Shown here: piece by piece, positions 9,309-18,530 of the stretch
Numbering within the stretch: position 1 is the stretch's first letter
Layout of the letters: each line of letters begins with the position of its first letter
Origin: Saccharofermentans sp.
Lineage (GTDB): Bacteria; Bacillota; Clostridia; Saccharofermentanales; Saccharofermentanaceae
DNA: 64,000 nucleotides
Assembly: GCA_024688685.1 (NCBI GenBank)
Contig: JAILDX010000004.1
Coordinates: forward strand, 186,001 to 250,000
Reading direction: 5' to 3'
Program-made: the position numbers and the translations under genes
The notes under the pieces: generated by a model
The model's input: only the letters and a program-made list of their open reading frames with translations
Database searches by the model: none
Told to the model about the DNA's origin: nothing

Positions 9309-10942
9309 TATTCAGGCTTCTTCTCCTCTATTTTCTTTTCCTCTGCCTTCTTCGCTGCGGGCTTCTTTGCAGCGGGCTTCTTGGCTGCAGGTTTCTTTGC
9401 AGCGGGCTTCTTTGCAGCTGTCTTAGGAGCCTTGGGAGCCTCTGCCTTAGGTTCTTCCTTCTTCTCTGCCTCAGGCTGATCGAGCGGGATTCCTGTAATG
9501 AGAGAGAAGAGGCCGGCGTACTCAGCTGCACTCTTCTTCCATGAATAGTCACCCTTCATGCCGGTCTCGATAAGCTTGTTCCATACATCCTTATGATGTC
9601 TGTAGAGATCTGCAGCATACTTTGTAACGAACAGGAACTCATGCGCATTGATGTTTGCAAATGAGAAACCGTTGCCTTCGCCTGTATACTCGTTATAAGG
9701 AGTAACTGTATCCTTAAGTCCGCCTGTCTCTCTTACGATCGGAACTGAGCCGTATGCCATCGAAACGAGCTGTGACAGACCACAAGGTTCAAAGATGGAA
9801 GGCATAAGGAAGATATCAGATGCCGCATAGATAGTATGAGCAAGAGCACCGTCAAAGTCGATGCATGCACACATCTTTCCGGGATTGCGGTTTGCGATAT
9901 CGACAAGAGCTCTCTCGTAGTACGGATCACCTGTACCGAGGATAACTACCTGCATTCCGTCATAAAGGATCTCTTCAAGTACATAGAGCAGGAGATCGAG
10001 ACCTTTCTGATCAACGAGTCTTGAGATCATAGCGCAGAGAGGTGCACCCGGGTTAACTTCAAGACCAAGCTGTTCCTGAAGTGACTTTTTACAGATAGCC
10101 TTGCCCTTCTCGTATGTCTTAACGGTATATTTAGCGGGGATCTTGTCGTCCTTTGAAGGATCATACTCAAGATCGTTCATTCCGTTCAGAATACCGGATA
10201 CCTTGTATGCATACTTCTGGAGTGTCCAGTTAAGTCCTTCACCATAGTAATCTGTCATGATCTCATATGCATATGTGGGAGAAACCGTAGTAACTGAATT
10301 GGAGAATACGATACCAGCCTTCATGAAGTTGATTGCACGGTCCTTGATACAGAAGTCCTCGCGGATATACTCATCGGGAAGATCGAGCATCTCCTTAACG
10401 ACTTCAGTACTGTGAACGCCCTGATACTTGAGGTTGTGGATCGTATAAACAGTCTGTACGTCTGTGTGGTATCCGTGCTTCTTGAAGTGTGCATCAAGAA
10501 GCAGCGGGATCATACCTGTCTGCCAGTCGTTGCAGTGCAGAACGTTAGGCTCAAAGTTCATGAAATCTCCGAGGAAATCAAGAACTGCTCTCTGGAAGAA
10601 GCAATATCTCTCGATATCGAATACGTACTCAACATAGATCTGATCAAAATTAAAGTAGTATTCGTTATCTACAAAGTAGAACGTTGTTCCGTTCTGCTCC
10701 AGTGAGAAGAGACCTGCATAAAGAGATCTCCAGCCCATATGGACCATTCTCCAGCCAAGAAACTTAAGCTGATCCGCATACTTTACCTTGACCTTCTTAT
10801 AGAGAGGCAGGATTACCCTTGCATCCACACCCTGCTTATTAAGCTCAACGGGAAGCGCACCAACTACATCTGCAAGGCCGCCGACCTTTACAAAAGGACT
10901 TACCTCAGATGATACCAATAATACTTTAATTGACTTTTCCAT
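9308..10942 (-). CDS. glgA: Glycogen synthase (ADP-glucose-dependent, GT5) with Lys/Ala-rich tail
   Basis: A 544-residue enzyme that extends alpha-1,4-glucan chains from ADP-glucose. The N-terminal SSEVSPFVKVGGLADVVGAL contains the KVGGL motif that binds the nucleotide sugar. PSIFEPCGLSQL with the conserved Glu and YGSVPIVRETGGLKDTV mark the second Rossmann domain. Bacterial GlgA is normally about 475-490 residues; here about 55 extra residues follow, ending in tandem AAKKP units and an EKK-rich end encoded by near-identical 15-base repeats (about 9345-9420). The extension is not part of the family fold and GlgB carries a similar one. The gene lies two bases after glgD and overlaps the GH13 gene by one base. 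The ribosome site is weak, consistent with coupling. Confidence 0.95.
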   Translation of the reverse strand: MEKSIKVLLVSSEVSPFVKVGGLADVVGALPVELNKQGVDARVILPLYKKVKVKYADQLKFLGWRMVHMGWRSLYAGLFSLEQNGTTFYFVDNEYYFNFDQIYVEYVFDIERYCFFQRAVLDFLGDFMNFEPNVLHCNDWQTGMIPLLLDAHFKKHGYHTDVQTVYTIHNLKYQGVHSTEVVKEMLDLPDEYIREDFCIKDRAINFMKAGIVFSNSVTTVSPTYAYEIMTDYYGEGLNWTLQKYAYKVSGILNGMNDLEYDPSKDDKIPAKYTVKTYEKGKAICKKSLQEQLGLEVNPGAPLCAMISRLVDQKGLDLLLYVLEEILYDGMQVVILGTGDPYYERALVDIANRNPGKMCACIDFDGALAHTIYAASDIFLMPSIFEPCGLSQLVSMAYGSVPIVRETGGLKDTVTPYNEYTGEGNGFSFANINAHEFLFVTKYAADLYRHHKDVWNKLIETGMKGDYSWKKSAAEYAGLFSLITGIPLDQPEAEKKEEPKAEAPKAPKTAAKKPAAKKPAAKKPAAKKPAAKKAEEKKIEEKKPE

Positions 10943-10944
10943 AA

Positions 10945-12060
10945 TTAGATACCCGCACCCTTTCCGATAACTACAGGATAATCCGGATGACCGATAAGAC
11001 GAACGCCGGGACGAACGAAAGCATTCTTATCCAGGATTACGTTCTCAAGGTGGCAATTCTCGGAAATATGAACATCCTGCATTACCACACAGTTCTTCAG
11101 CGTTGTGTTCTTCGAAACAGTAACGCTTCTGAAGATCACTGATTCCTCGACCTTGCCATAGATCCTGCAGCCGTCAGAGATGATACTCTTCTTAACATCT
11201 GCATTATCAAAGTAAAGCGTAGGAGCTTCGTCCTTGACCTTCGTATAAATTGGTTCGCCGCTCCAGAACAGGTCGTTCCTGATACCCTCGTCGAGAAGAT
11301 TCATGGAGGATCTGAAATAGGAGTGTACATTATTGATCCTCAAAGCTGTACCGCCGTATTCGAAGCCGTGCACTTTGAACTCATCGTACATCTTTACGAT
11401 GGAGTGGATACCGAAATGTGTCATACCGTGAGACATCTGTCTTGAGATGATGTCGATAAGGAGGTCTCTTCTCAAAACGAGGATTCCGAGTGAGCACTTA
11501 TTGGAAGAAGGCTTCGGAGGATTGAAGAGCATATCCTTAACGAATCCGTCATCATCCAGTTCGAGGATATATGAAGGACTTCCGTACTTGATGCCGTCTC
11601 TGTTGAACATGACGGAGATATCAGCTCCTGCCTGCTCATGTGACTTGATGAAGTCGTCAAATGTTGTATTCAGAACAACATTGGAAGCTGAGATGATAAC
11701 ATAAGTAGTTCTTGACTGTCTCAGGAAATCGAGAACGCCTGTAAGCTCCTCATCACCCTGAACATTTGCTGCCGTAGCCTCAGAGTTAACGTAAGGAGGC
11801 AGGATGTGAAGGCCGTCATTCTTTCTGTCAAGAGACCACGCATCACCTGTGCCAACGTGGTCCATAAGTGACTTATACTTGTTGTATGTCAGAACACCGA
11901 CATTCTTGATACCGGAGTTGACCATATCGGAGAGCATAAAGTCAATAATTCTGTACCTTCCGCCAAAAGGAACGGCTGAAAGAGCACGGGGATTGGAAAG
12001 TTCCCCCAATGAGATCTTCTTGTTGTCGGCTAAGATCAGGCCCATTGCATTATTAAACAT
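10945..12060 (-). CDS. glgD: Glucose-1-phosphate adenylyltransferase-like subunit GlgD
   Basis: A 371-residue homologue of ADP-glucose pyrophosphorylase, shorter than GlgC. It keeps the nucleotidyltransferase fold (PFGGRYRIIDFMLSDMVNSGIKNVGV at about 31-56) and a C-terminal left-handed beta-helix with hexapeptide-type repeats (CRIYGKVEESVIF). The canonical N-terminal GGxGxRL pyrophosphate-binding loop is replaced by ADNKKISLG, so it is probably not catalytic alone. In Firmicutes GlgD pairs with GlgC and raises its activity. A strong AAGGAGGAG site precedes the ATG, and glgC ends 14 bases upstream. Confidence 0.93.
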   Translation of the reverse strand: MFNNAMGLILADNKKISLGELSNPRALSAVPFGGRYRIIDFMLSDMVNSGIKNVGVLTYNKYKSLMDHVGTGDAWSLDRKNDGLHILPPYVNSEATAANVQGDEELTGVLDFLRQSRTTYVIISASNVVLNTTFDDFIKSHEQAGADISVMFNRDGIKYGSPSYILELDDDGFVKDMLFNPPKPSSNKCSLGILVLRRDLLIDIISRQMSHGMTHFGIHSIVKMYDEFKVHGFEYGGTALRINNVHSYFRSSMNLLDEGIRNDLFWSGEPIYTKVKDEAPTLYFDNADVKKSIISDGCRIYGKVEESVIFRSVTVSKNTTLKNCVVMQDVHISENCHLENVILDKNAFVRPGVRLIGHPDYPVVIGKGAGI

Positions 12061-12074
12061 TTATTTACTCCTCC

Positions 12075-13334
12075 TTATACTCTGAATGTGCTCTCAATGA
12101 CATTCTCTTCATCGGAAACTTCAATGTCAGAGTCGATCATGCTGTTGCCGGGAATTACAGCGTCAGCCTTGATCTTAAGACCTCTCTCGAAAACAACGAT
12201 TCCTTCAGAGCATATCTTATGATTTGTGTACGGACCCTCACCTGTAACGGAAGGACCGGCCTTAACGTTCTCACCAATGATCGTACCGAAATCAACGATA
12301 CATCTCTCAAGGTGTGCGCCTGCCTTTACTGTTACACCCGGAAGGAGTACGCAGTCCTTAACTACAGCTCCCTTCTCAACTACTACTGAATTGGAGAGAA
12401 CTGAGTGGATAACATCGCCATAGATACGGCATCCGTCTGTAAGAGCGGAATTGACGACCTTACCTTCCGAACCGATGTACTGTGAAGGCTTGACAGGGTT
12501 CCTTGAGAAGATCTTCCATGATCTGTCAACAAGGTTGATGTCCTCAGGCTTGTCGAGGATATCCATATTCGTCTCCCAGAGGGATGAGATCGTTCCTACA
12601 TCCTTCCAGTAGCCGGCAAATCTGTAAGCAAAGAGCTTCCTTCCGTCATTCAGGAGCATCGGGATTATGTTCTTACCAAAGTCGTTATTGGAGTTCTCAT
12701 CAGCCTCATCCTTGATAAGAGCTTCTCTCAGAACATCCCATGTGAATACATAAACACCCATTGATGCAAGATTGCTCTTGGGCTGTGCAGGTTTCTCCTC
12801 GAACTCAACGATGGAATCATCGTCTTCAGTATTGAGGATACCGAATCTGGGAGCCTCCTCCCACGGTACTTCATAAACTGCTACAGTTGCATCAGCGCCG
12901 CGTTCGATATGGCTCTTGAGCATTGCACCGTAGTCCATCTTGTATATGTGGTCACCTGAAAGGATAACTACATACTTGGGGTTGCAGTCATCAAGGAAAT
13001 CCTTGTTCTGGTAGATAGCATTTGCAGTACCCTTGTACCAGTCACTCTTACCGGATCTCTGGTAAGGAGGAAGGATATATGCACCTGCATTCTGACGGTC
13101 GAGATCCCATGGGTGACCGTTACCTACGTAAGTATTAAGTGCGAGAGGCTGATACTGCGAGAGTACGCCTACGATCTCGATTCCTGAATTGACGCAGTTC
13201 GACAGAGGAAAATCGATGATTCTGTAACGGCTTCCGAACGGAACAGCCGGCTTCGCGATCTTCTTTGTCAGAACTCCGAGTCTTGCACCCTGTCCGCCTG
13301 CAAGGATCATTGCAACGACTTCAGCTTTTGCCAT
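12075..13334 (-). CDS. glgC: Glucose-1-phosphate adenylyltransferase (ADP-glucose pyrophosphorylase)
   Basis: A 419-residue enzyme that forms ADP-glucose from ATP and glucose-1-phosphate, the committed step of glycogen synthesis. The N-terminal loop [20 protein letters not shown] is intact, with the catalytic Arg and Lys. [11 protein letters not shown] and FEEKP follow as expected, and the C-terminal half has hexapeptide beta-helix repeats. GGAGG lies nine bases before the ATG. It is the second gene of glgB-C-D-A-GH13, about 30 bases after glgB. Confidence 0.96.
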   Translation of the reverse strand: MAKAEVVAMILAGGQGARLGVLTKKIAKPAVPFGSRYRIIDFPLSNCVNSGIEIVGVLSQYQPLALNTYVGNGHPWDLDRQNAGAYILPPYQRSGKSDWYKGTANAIYQNKDFLDDCNPKYVVILSGDHIYKMDYGAMLKSHIERGADATVAVYEVPWEEAPRFGILNTEDDDSIVEFEEKPAQPKSNLASMGVYVFTWDVLREALIKDEADENSNNDFGKNIIPMLLNDGRKLFAYRFAGYWKDVGTISSLWETNMDILDKPEDINLVDRSWKIFSRNPVKPSQYIGSEGKVVNSALTDGCRIYGDVIHSVLSNSVVVEKGAVVKDCVLLPGVTVKAGAHLERCIVDFGTIIGENVKAGPSVTGEGPYTNHKICSEGIVVFERGLKIKADAVIPGNSMIDSDIEVSDEENVIESTFRV

Positions 13335-13366
13335 AATGTGTTACCTCCGAATATATGTTGTTGTCT

Positions 13367-15409
13367 TTATTTCTTTGTTGTTTTTGCGGCTGTTGATTTT
13401 TTTGCTTCTGCTTTCTTCTCAACAGCCTTCTTAGGAGCAGACTTGATACCGGTTACCTTCTTCTTGGCCTCAGTCTTCCTCTCCTGCTTCTTCTCTGCCG
13501 CTTTCTTTACCTTCTTGACAGGCTGGGGGTCAGCTACCTTCATAAAGTAGATGCCTGCAAGAGGAGGAAGATTGATGACAATGTGATAAGGCTTCCCGTT
13601 GTACTCCTCATCAACTGCCTCAACACATCCGTTAGGATCTGTTGCCGTAGGATATCCGCTTCCGCCGTGAGCCATGTCATCAGTATTGAGAACAAGTTTA
13701 TATGTACCCAGCTCATATACGGGGATCTTGTATTCTTCGAGAGGCTGGGGAACCATGTTGAGAGCGACATAGATATCGTTCTCTTCAGGATTCGGTGATG
13801 ATCTCTTGTAAACAAATACGTTGTTCTTTACATCATCAGCGCTTATCCACTCAAAGCCTGCCCATGTATGATCATCGATCCAAAGCTGGGGATGATCGAT
13901 ATAGAATCTGTTGAGCTGCGAAACATAATCCTGGAGCAGTCTGTGTGACTCATAATCGAGCAGGAACCACTCCAGCTGCTCATAGAATCTCCACTCGATA
14001 AACTGACCGAACTCGGAACCCATGAAATTGAGCTTTGCGCCCGGATGGCTGATCTGATAAAGATAGAGCAGTCTCAGGTTCGCAAACTTACGCCAGATAT
14101 CGCCCGGCATCTTATCGATCATGGAATGCTTTCCGTGAACGACCTCATCGTGTGAGAGGCTCAGGATATAATTCTCTGCAAATGCATACATCATCGAGAA
14201 ACAGAACTCGTCGTGATGCCACTCTCTTGCATAGGAATCTGTTGAGAAATAATCAAGTGTATCGTGCATCCATCCCATGTTCCACTTATGTGTGAAACCG
14301 AGTCCGCCCTCTTCAACGGGATGTGATACCTTGGGCCATGCCGTAGACTCTTCAGCGATCATCATCACATGAGGATAATGATATCTGATAGTGCCATTGA
14401 GCTTCTTGAAGAACTCGATAACCTCGAGGTTCTCATTGCCTCCGTGGACATTAGGCAGATACTGCTGTCTTCCGTAATCTCTGTAAAGCATTGAGCTGAC
14501 TGCGTCAACTCGGAGACCGTCGAGATGGAACTCTTCAAGCCAGAAGATAGCATTGGAAATGAGGAATGAGATTACCTCATTCTTGGAATAATCGAAAACG
14601 TATGTGCCCCACTCCCTGTGCTCTCCAAGTCTGGGGTCAGCGTACTCATAACAGGGAGTACCGTCAAATCTTACAAGACCTTCAAGGTTCTTCGGGAAAT
14701 GAGCAGGAACCCAGTCAAGTATGATGCCGATACCGTTCTGATGCAGAACATCTACCATATACTTGAAATCTGCAGGTGTGCCGAATCTGCTCGTTACAGC
14801 ATAGTAACCTGTTACCTGATAACCCCAGGAATCATCGAGCGGATGCTCAAGGATGGGCATGAGCTCGATATGTGTATAGTTCATCTTGCGGCAGTAATCG
14901 ACAAGATCGAGAGCAAGCTCCCTGTATGTGAACATATTGCCGTCCGGATGTCTTCTCCATGAACCGAGATGGATCTCATAGATGTTGATCGGCTTGGGTG
15001 CCAGCGCATCCGTACGGTTCTTGCAGTATTCATCATCGTTCCAGATATAATCGTTAGGATCATAGATGATGGACGCATTGTTAGGTCTCGTCTCGAAATG
15101 CCTTGCGAAGGGGTCACCCTTCTCATATACACGGTTGTCGGCACCGATGATCCTGTACTTATATCTGTCCCACTGCTGAGCACCCCATACAATCTGTTCC
15201 CAGATACCGGTATCTCCCAGCTTGAACATCTGATTTGCCTGTGCATCCCAGTCGTTGAAATCGCCCATGACACTGACGCTTCTAGCCTTGGGAGCCCAGA
15301 CTCTGAACATATATCCCTTATTGCCCTTATCGTCCTCGAAAGGGTGAGCACCGAGAAAGTTATAAGCCATAAAGTTCTCGCCGCGGTTGAATAAAAAAGC
15401 TTGATCCAC
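13367..15409 (-). CDS. glgB: 1,4-alpha-glucan branching enzyme (GH13) with basic C-terminal tail
   Basis: A 680-residue enzyme that introduces alpha-1,6 branches into glycogen. An N-terminal CBM48-like domain (FRVWAPKARSVSVMGDFNDW, about 33-53) is followed by the GH13 barrel with DWVPAHFP, GLRVDAV (nucleophile Asp about 298), IAEES (Glu about 351) and LSHDEVVHGK, and an all-beta C-domain. The last ~50 residues are a Lys/Ala-rich low-complexity tail absent from typical GlgB. I chose the GTG at 15409 over the ATG at 15370. The 13 residues between them (AFLFNRGENF) align with the conserved N-terminal stretch of Bacillus GlgB, and AAGGA lies ten bases upstream of the GTG. It is the first gene of the biosynthetic operon. 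Confidence 0.95.
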   Translation of the reverse strand: MDQAFLFNRGENFMAYNFLGAHPFEDDKGNKGYMFRVWAPKARSVSVMGDFNDWDAQANQMFKLGDTGIWEQIVWGAQQWDRYKYRIIGADNRVYEKGDPFARHFETRPNNASIIYDPNDYIWNDDEYCKNRTDALAPKPINIYEIHLGSWRRHPDGNMFTYRELALDLVDYCRKMNYTHIELMPILEHPLDDSWGYQVTGYYAVTSRFGTPADFKYMVDVLHQNGIGIILDWVPAHFPKNLEGLVRFDGTPCYEYADPRLGEHREWGTYVFDYSKNEVISFLISNAIFWLEEFHLDGLRVDAVSSMLYRDYGRQQYLPNVHGGNENLEVIEFFKKLNGTIRYHYPHVMMIAEESTAWPKVSHPVEEGGLGFTHKWNMGWMHDTLDYFSTDSYAREWHHDEFCFSMMYAFAENYILSLSHDEVVHGKHSMIDKMPGDIWRKFANLRLLYLYQISHPGAKLNFMGSEFGQFIEWRFYEQLEWFLLDYESHRLLQDYVSQLNRFYIDHPQLWIDDHTWAGFEWISADDVKNNVFVYKRSSPNPEENDIYVALNMVPQPLEEYKIPVYELGTYKLVLNTDDMAHGGSGYPTATDPNGCVEAVDEEYNGKPYHIVINLPPLAGIYFMKVADPQPVKKVKKAAEKKQERKTEAKKKVTGIKSAPKKAVEKKAEAKKSTAAKTTKK

Positions 15410-15424
15410 TTTGAAAAGTTCCTT

Positions 15425-15439
15425 CCTGTCAAATACAGG
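15425..15439 (-). promoter_or_regulatory. Small hairpin beside the glgB ribosome site
   Basis: A 5-bp perfect inverted repeat (CCTGT / ACAGG, 5-base loop) sits immediately upstream of AAGGA in the glgB leader. It could affect ribosome access; no function is demonstrated. Confidence 0.3.
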
Positions 15440-15467
15440 CAGACATAATCCGCCTTATATACGGCTT

Positions 15468-15496
15468 ATTATATAATAAAGACGCGGAATTACCAA
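15468..15496 (-). promoter_or_regulatory. Promoter of the glgB-C-D-A-GH13 operon
   Basis: Minus strand TTGGTA, 17-base spacer, TATAAT, predicting a leader of about 50 bases before the glgB GTG. Confidence 0.7.
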
Positions 15497-15601
15497 CCAA
15501 AAATACAAAAAAGCATTTCTTAAAACAACGTTTTTTGTGCACTATACACATATTAGTCGGAAAATATCGGAAATTTGACATATTGATATGGAAAATTGAC
15601 A

Positions 15602-15633
15602 AACAAAAAGGCTGTCTCCCTATTAAGACAGCC
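15602..15633 (-). terminator. Orphan Rho-independent terminator
   Basis: A perfect 8-bp stem GGCTGTCT / AGACAGCC (15610-15617, 15626-15633) is followed on the minus strand by TTTTTG. The glgP transcript should already have ended at 15902-15929, so this hairpin would end a separate short transcript. Confidence 0.7.
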
Positions 15634-15708
15634 CCATAAACAACAACATAAAAATCTCGGGCAATTATTTATGAGAGTAACGAGAAGGGCAAAAACCAAA
15701 CTCATCAC
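15602..15708 (-). ncRNA. Candidate small RNA in the glgP-glgB spacer
   Basis: A possible promoter (TTGTTT, 16 bases, TATCAT; 15715-15742, minus strand) would give a transcript of about 100 bases ending at the orphan terminator. No known RNA family is recognised. The evidence is only the promoter/terminator pairing. Confidence 0.25.
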
Positions 15709-15901
15709 AAGTATATGATACCGCAACTCGACTTATAAACAACACGCATCGTGTTGTAAATTACGCCAAAAAACTTGTTAAAAACACAGGTTTCTATGTA
15801 AAAAATCAACCAAACCGATTGACTGCTATATATCTTTTGCACAACAAAAACTCCAGGCATAAGTACAATTTGTATATGCACGGTTTGCACACCTGAAAGA
15901 A

Positions 15902-15929
15902 AAAGCGCCCCGATCATCCGGAGCGCTTT
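15902..15929 (-). terminator. Rho-independent terminator of glgP
   Basis: An 11-bp stem with one G-T pair (AAAGCGCTCCG / CGGGGCGCTTT on the minus strand) and a 6-base loop is followed by a T-rich tract. It starts about 25 bases after the glgP stop codon. Confidence 0.85.
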
Positions 15930-15952
15930 GGTTAGCATGAACTAAAAAGACC

Positions 15953-18340
15953 TTACTTGATCTTCTTGGGCTTAACATCCCAGATATCCTTAGCGTACTC
16001 ACCGATCGTACGGTCAGATGAGAACTTGCCGGAGTTGCAGATATTTACCCAGCACTTTCTTGCCCAGGAGAGCTCGTCCTTATAGTCAGTGTACAGACGG
16101 TCTCTTGTCTTGCGGTAATCATCAAAATCACCGAGTACATAATAAGTATCACCGGGCTGCCAGTTGGAACCGTAGATGAGTCCGTTGAAGAGATCATTGA
16201 ACATACCTGTTCCCTCATCGTTGAATGAGCCGTCAACAAGTCTGTCGAGAGCCTTCTTGAGACCGGGGATGTTCTCATACTGCCACTTGGGATTGTAATA
16301 AGCCTTTGTAGCTGCCATATCCTGAGCTCTGCAGCCGAAGATGTAGATATTGTCTTCACCGACGCTCTCACAGATCTCAACGTTAGCACCATCCATTGTT
16401 CCGAGAGTAACAGCACCGTTGATCATGAACTTCATGTTGCCGGTACCGGAAGCCTCAAGACCTGCTGTGGAGATCTGCTCGGAAACATCTGCTGCCGGGA
16501 AGATCTTCTCACCGTTGGATACATTGTAGTTCTCGATAAATACGACCTTGAGCCTGTCCTTAACCTCGGGATCATTGTCAATGAGCTTCGCGATCTCGTT
16601 GATAAACTTGATGATAGCCTTAGCTCTGAAGTATCCGGGAGCTGCCTTAGCACCGAAAACGATAGTAACAGGAGGCAGATCAAGAGTAGGATCCTCCTTG
16701 ATCCTGTCATAGAGGTTCAGTGCATAGAGAGCGTTGAGAAGCTGTCTCTTGTATTCGTGGAGTCGCTTTACCTGGATATCGAATACTGAATCAGGGTTGA
16801 GTTCAACGCCGGCAACATTCTTGAGATGATCAGAAAGCTGTGTCTTCTTGATCTTCTTGATAGCCAGGAATCTCTTCATTACAGCATCGTCATCCTTGAA
16901 CTTCTCAAGCTTCTTGAGCTGAGAAAGATCGTTAACCCACTTATCGCTTCCGAGAAGCTCTGTAAGGAGGTCGGAAAGCTCGATATTGCATGCTCTGAGC
17001 CATCTTCTTGGCGTAACACCGTTTGTCTTGTTGGAGAACTTCTCAGGATATACCGCATACCACTCCTTGAGAGTCTCCTTCTTGAGGATATCTGTGTGGA
17101 GAGCTGCAACACCATTTACGGAATGTGAACCGTAGATAGCAAGACAAGCCATCTGGATCTTGCCGTCTGCAAGGATGCTCATACGATCGATAGTCTCTGA
17201 ATAGAGACCTGCTTCGTACATCTGAGCCCTGAACTGATTGTTGATACCCTCGATGATCTCGTAAATCCTCGGGAAGAGGAATCTGAAGATGCTGATATCC
17301 CACTTCTCAAGAGCTTCAGCCATGATCGTGTGGTTTGTATAAGCAAATGTTGCCTTTGTTATCTCCCATGCCTCAACCCAGTCGATACCATTCTCGTCAA
17401 CAAGTATTCTCATAAGTTCGGGAATACCGATAACAGGGTGTGTGTCATTGAGCTGGATGACATTGTATTTCGCGAAATCATGGAGGTCTTCACCATGATT
17501 CTCCTTGTACTTTCTGACGATATCCTGCATGGAAGCAGAAACGAAGAAGTACTGCTGTCTTACACGGAGAACCTTACCGTCATAAGATGTATCGTTAGGA
17601 TAGAGGACTCTCCAGATATCGTTTACACGGTTCCTCTCGATAACAGCATCATCAAATCTCTGTGAATTGAAGAGATTGAAGTCAAACTCCTCAGCAGGCT
17701 CAGCCTTCCAGAGTCTCAGCTGGTTAACATTGTTTGTGTTGTAACCTGTGATAGGAAGATCATAAGGGATAGCCCATACATCGATATCGTTGAAATGGAC
17801 CTTAACCTTTCTGTCGTATCTTGCAACGATGAAAGGATATCCCCTCTCCATCCAGGAATCAGGGTATTCCTTCTGGAAACCGTTCTCGATAGCTTGTCTG
17901 AACAGACCATATCTGTAAAGGATGCCGTATCCTGTTACAGGAAGGTTCATAGTAGCGGAAGAATCAAGGAAGCAAGCTGCAAGTCTTCCGAGACCGCCGT
18001 TGCCGAGAGCAGGGTCTGTCTCCTGTTCAAGGATATCAGTAATGTTGAGACCAAAGTGCTCGAAAGCCTCTTTTGCCTGATCATAGATCCCGAGATTAAC
18101 GAGATTGTTCAGCATTGAGCGGCCTTCAAGGAACTCGGCAGAAAGATAGTGAACCTGTCTTCCCTTCGCATATTCGTTACGTGTTGTGTACCAATCATCT
18201 GAGATCAGCTCAACGATCGTCTTGGCCATAGCCATCCAGTAATCGCGCAGTGTTGCACGTTCCAGGGACATACCTGTCTCTGCCTTAACGTGTGACTGCA
18301 TCATTTCTTCAAGTTTTTTTGAAGTAATCTTGTTGTTCAT
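15953..18340 (-). CDS. glgP: Glycogen/maltodextrin phosphorylase (GT35)
   Basis: A 795-residue PLP enzyme that releases glucose-1-phosphate from glycogen. It has the HYLSAEFLEGR motif near the N-terminus, LGNGGLGRLAACFLDS, and the pyridoxal site EASGTGNMKFMINGAV with the Lys near residue 639, all conserved in the family. The length is typical. It is transcribed from its own promoter and ended by its own terminator, separate from the biosynthetic operon, so breakdown and synthesis can be controlled independently. The ATG has no close AGGAGG; GAGAGGGG lies about 28 bases upstream behind a small hairpin. Confidence 0.96.
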   Translation of the reverse strand: MNNKITSKKLEEMMQSHVKAETGMSLERATLRDYWMAMAKTIVELISDDWYTTRNEYAKGRQVHYLSAEFLEGRSMLNNLVNLGIYDQAKEAFEHFGLNITDILEQETDPALGNGGLGRLAACFLDSSATMNLPVTGYGILYRYGLFRQAIENGFQKEYPDSWMERGYPFIVARYDRKVKVHFNDIDVWAIPYDLPITGYNTNNVNQLRLWKAEPAEEFDFNLFNSQRFDDAVIERNRVNDIWRVLYPNDTSYDGKVLRVRQQYFFVSASMQDIVRKYKENHGEDLHDFAKYNVIQLNDTHPVIGIPELMRILVDENGIDWVEAWEITKATFAYTNHTIMAEALEKWDISIFRFLFPRIYEIIEGINNQFRAQMYEAGLYSETIDRMSILADGKIQMACLAIYGSHSVNGVAALHTDILKKETLKEWYAVYPEKFSNKTNGVTPRRWLRACNIELSDLLTELLGSDKWVNDLSQLKKLEKFKDDDAVMKRFLAIKKIKKTQLSDHLKNVAGVELNPDSVFDIQVKRLHEYKRQLLNALYALNLYDRIKEDPTLDLPPVTIVFGAKAAPGYFRAKAIIKFINEIAKLIDNDPEVKDRLKVVFIENYNVSNGEKIFPAADVSEQISTAGLEASGTGNMKFMINGAVTLGTMDGANVEICESVGEDNIYIFGCRAQDMAATKAYYNPKWQYENIPGLKKALDRLVDGSFNDEGTGMFNDLFNGLIYGSNWQPGDTYYVLGDFDDYRKTRDRLYTDYKDELSWARKCWVNICNSGKFSSDRTIGEYAKDIWDVKPKKIK

Positions 18341-18350
18341 ATCATCTGTT

Positions 18351-18375
18351 GATGCGGCAAACGCATCCCCTCTCT
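18351..18375 (-). promoter_or_regulatory. glgP leader: ribosome site followed by a stem-loop
   Basis: On the minus strand GAGAGGGG is followed by a perfect 6-bp hairpin (GATGCG / CGCATC, 5-base loop) and then ten bases to the glgP ATG. Folding would bring the purine tract to near-normal spacing. The same stretch opens a 9-codon frame (ATG in GGGGATGCG) whose TGA overlaps the glgP ATG. Confidence 0.35.
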
Positions 18376-18390
18376 AAAAACTACGTTGTG

Positions 18391-18419
18391 ATTTTATCAA
18401 TATTTTTAGTTTGTAGCAA
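18391..18419 (-). promoter_or_regulatory. Promoter of glgP
   Basis: Minus strand TTGCTA, 17-base spacer, TAAAAT, giving a leader of about 44 bases. Confidence 0.65.
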
Positions 18420-18494
18420 ATAATTACGTTCAATTCGTCGAATTAAAGACATATGCCATAAATAAAGATAAATAATTAGATAAATTGTAAAAAG

Positions 18495-18523
18495 TTGTAA
18501 AAATCAGATTGCTATATTAAACT
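18495..18523 (+). promoter_or_regulatory. Candidate promoter giving a leaderless prepilin peptidase mRNA
   Basis: TTGTAA, 17-base spacer, TAAACT. The predicted transcription start is at 18530, one base before the ATG. No Shine-Dalgarno sequence is present upstream. Confidence 0.4.
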
Positions 18524-18530
18524 TTAGTCT

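Larger units (their letters stand above)
15497..15901. other. Non-coding spacer between glgB and glgP
   Basis: About 400 AT-rich bases without a credible protein gene. A 77-codon minus-strand frame (15705-15938) has no ribosome site or protein-like composition and runs into the glgP terminator. The spacer holds a second minus-strand terminator hairpin (15602-15633) that serves no annotated gene, which is why a small RNA is proposed. Confidence 0.6.

Noticed and set aside
13367..13520. Frameshift as the source of the GlgB Lys-rich tail
   Set aside because: The tail continues in the same frame to a normal stop, and glgA carries an analogous in-frame tail, so two independent frameshifts are unlikely.
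15705..15938. 77-codon frame downstream of glgP
   Set aside because: No ribosome site, no recognisable protein features, and it overlaps the glgP terminator.
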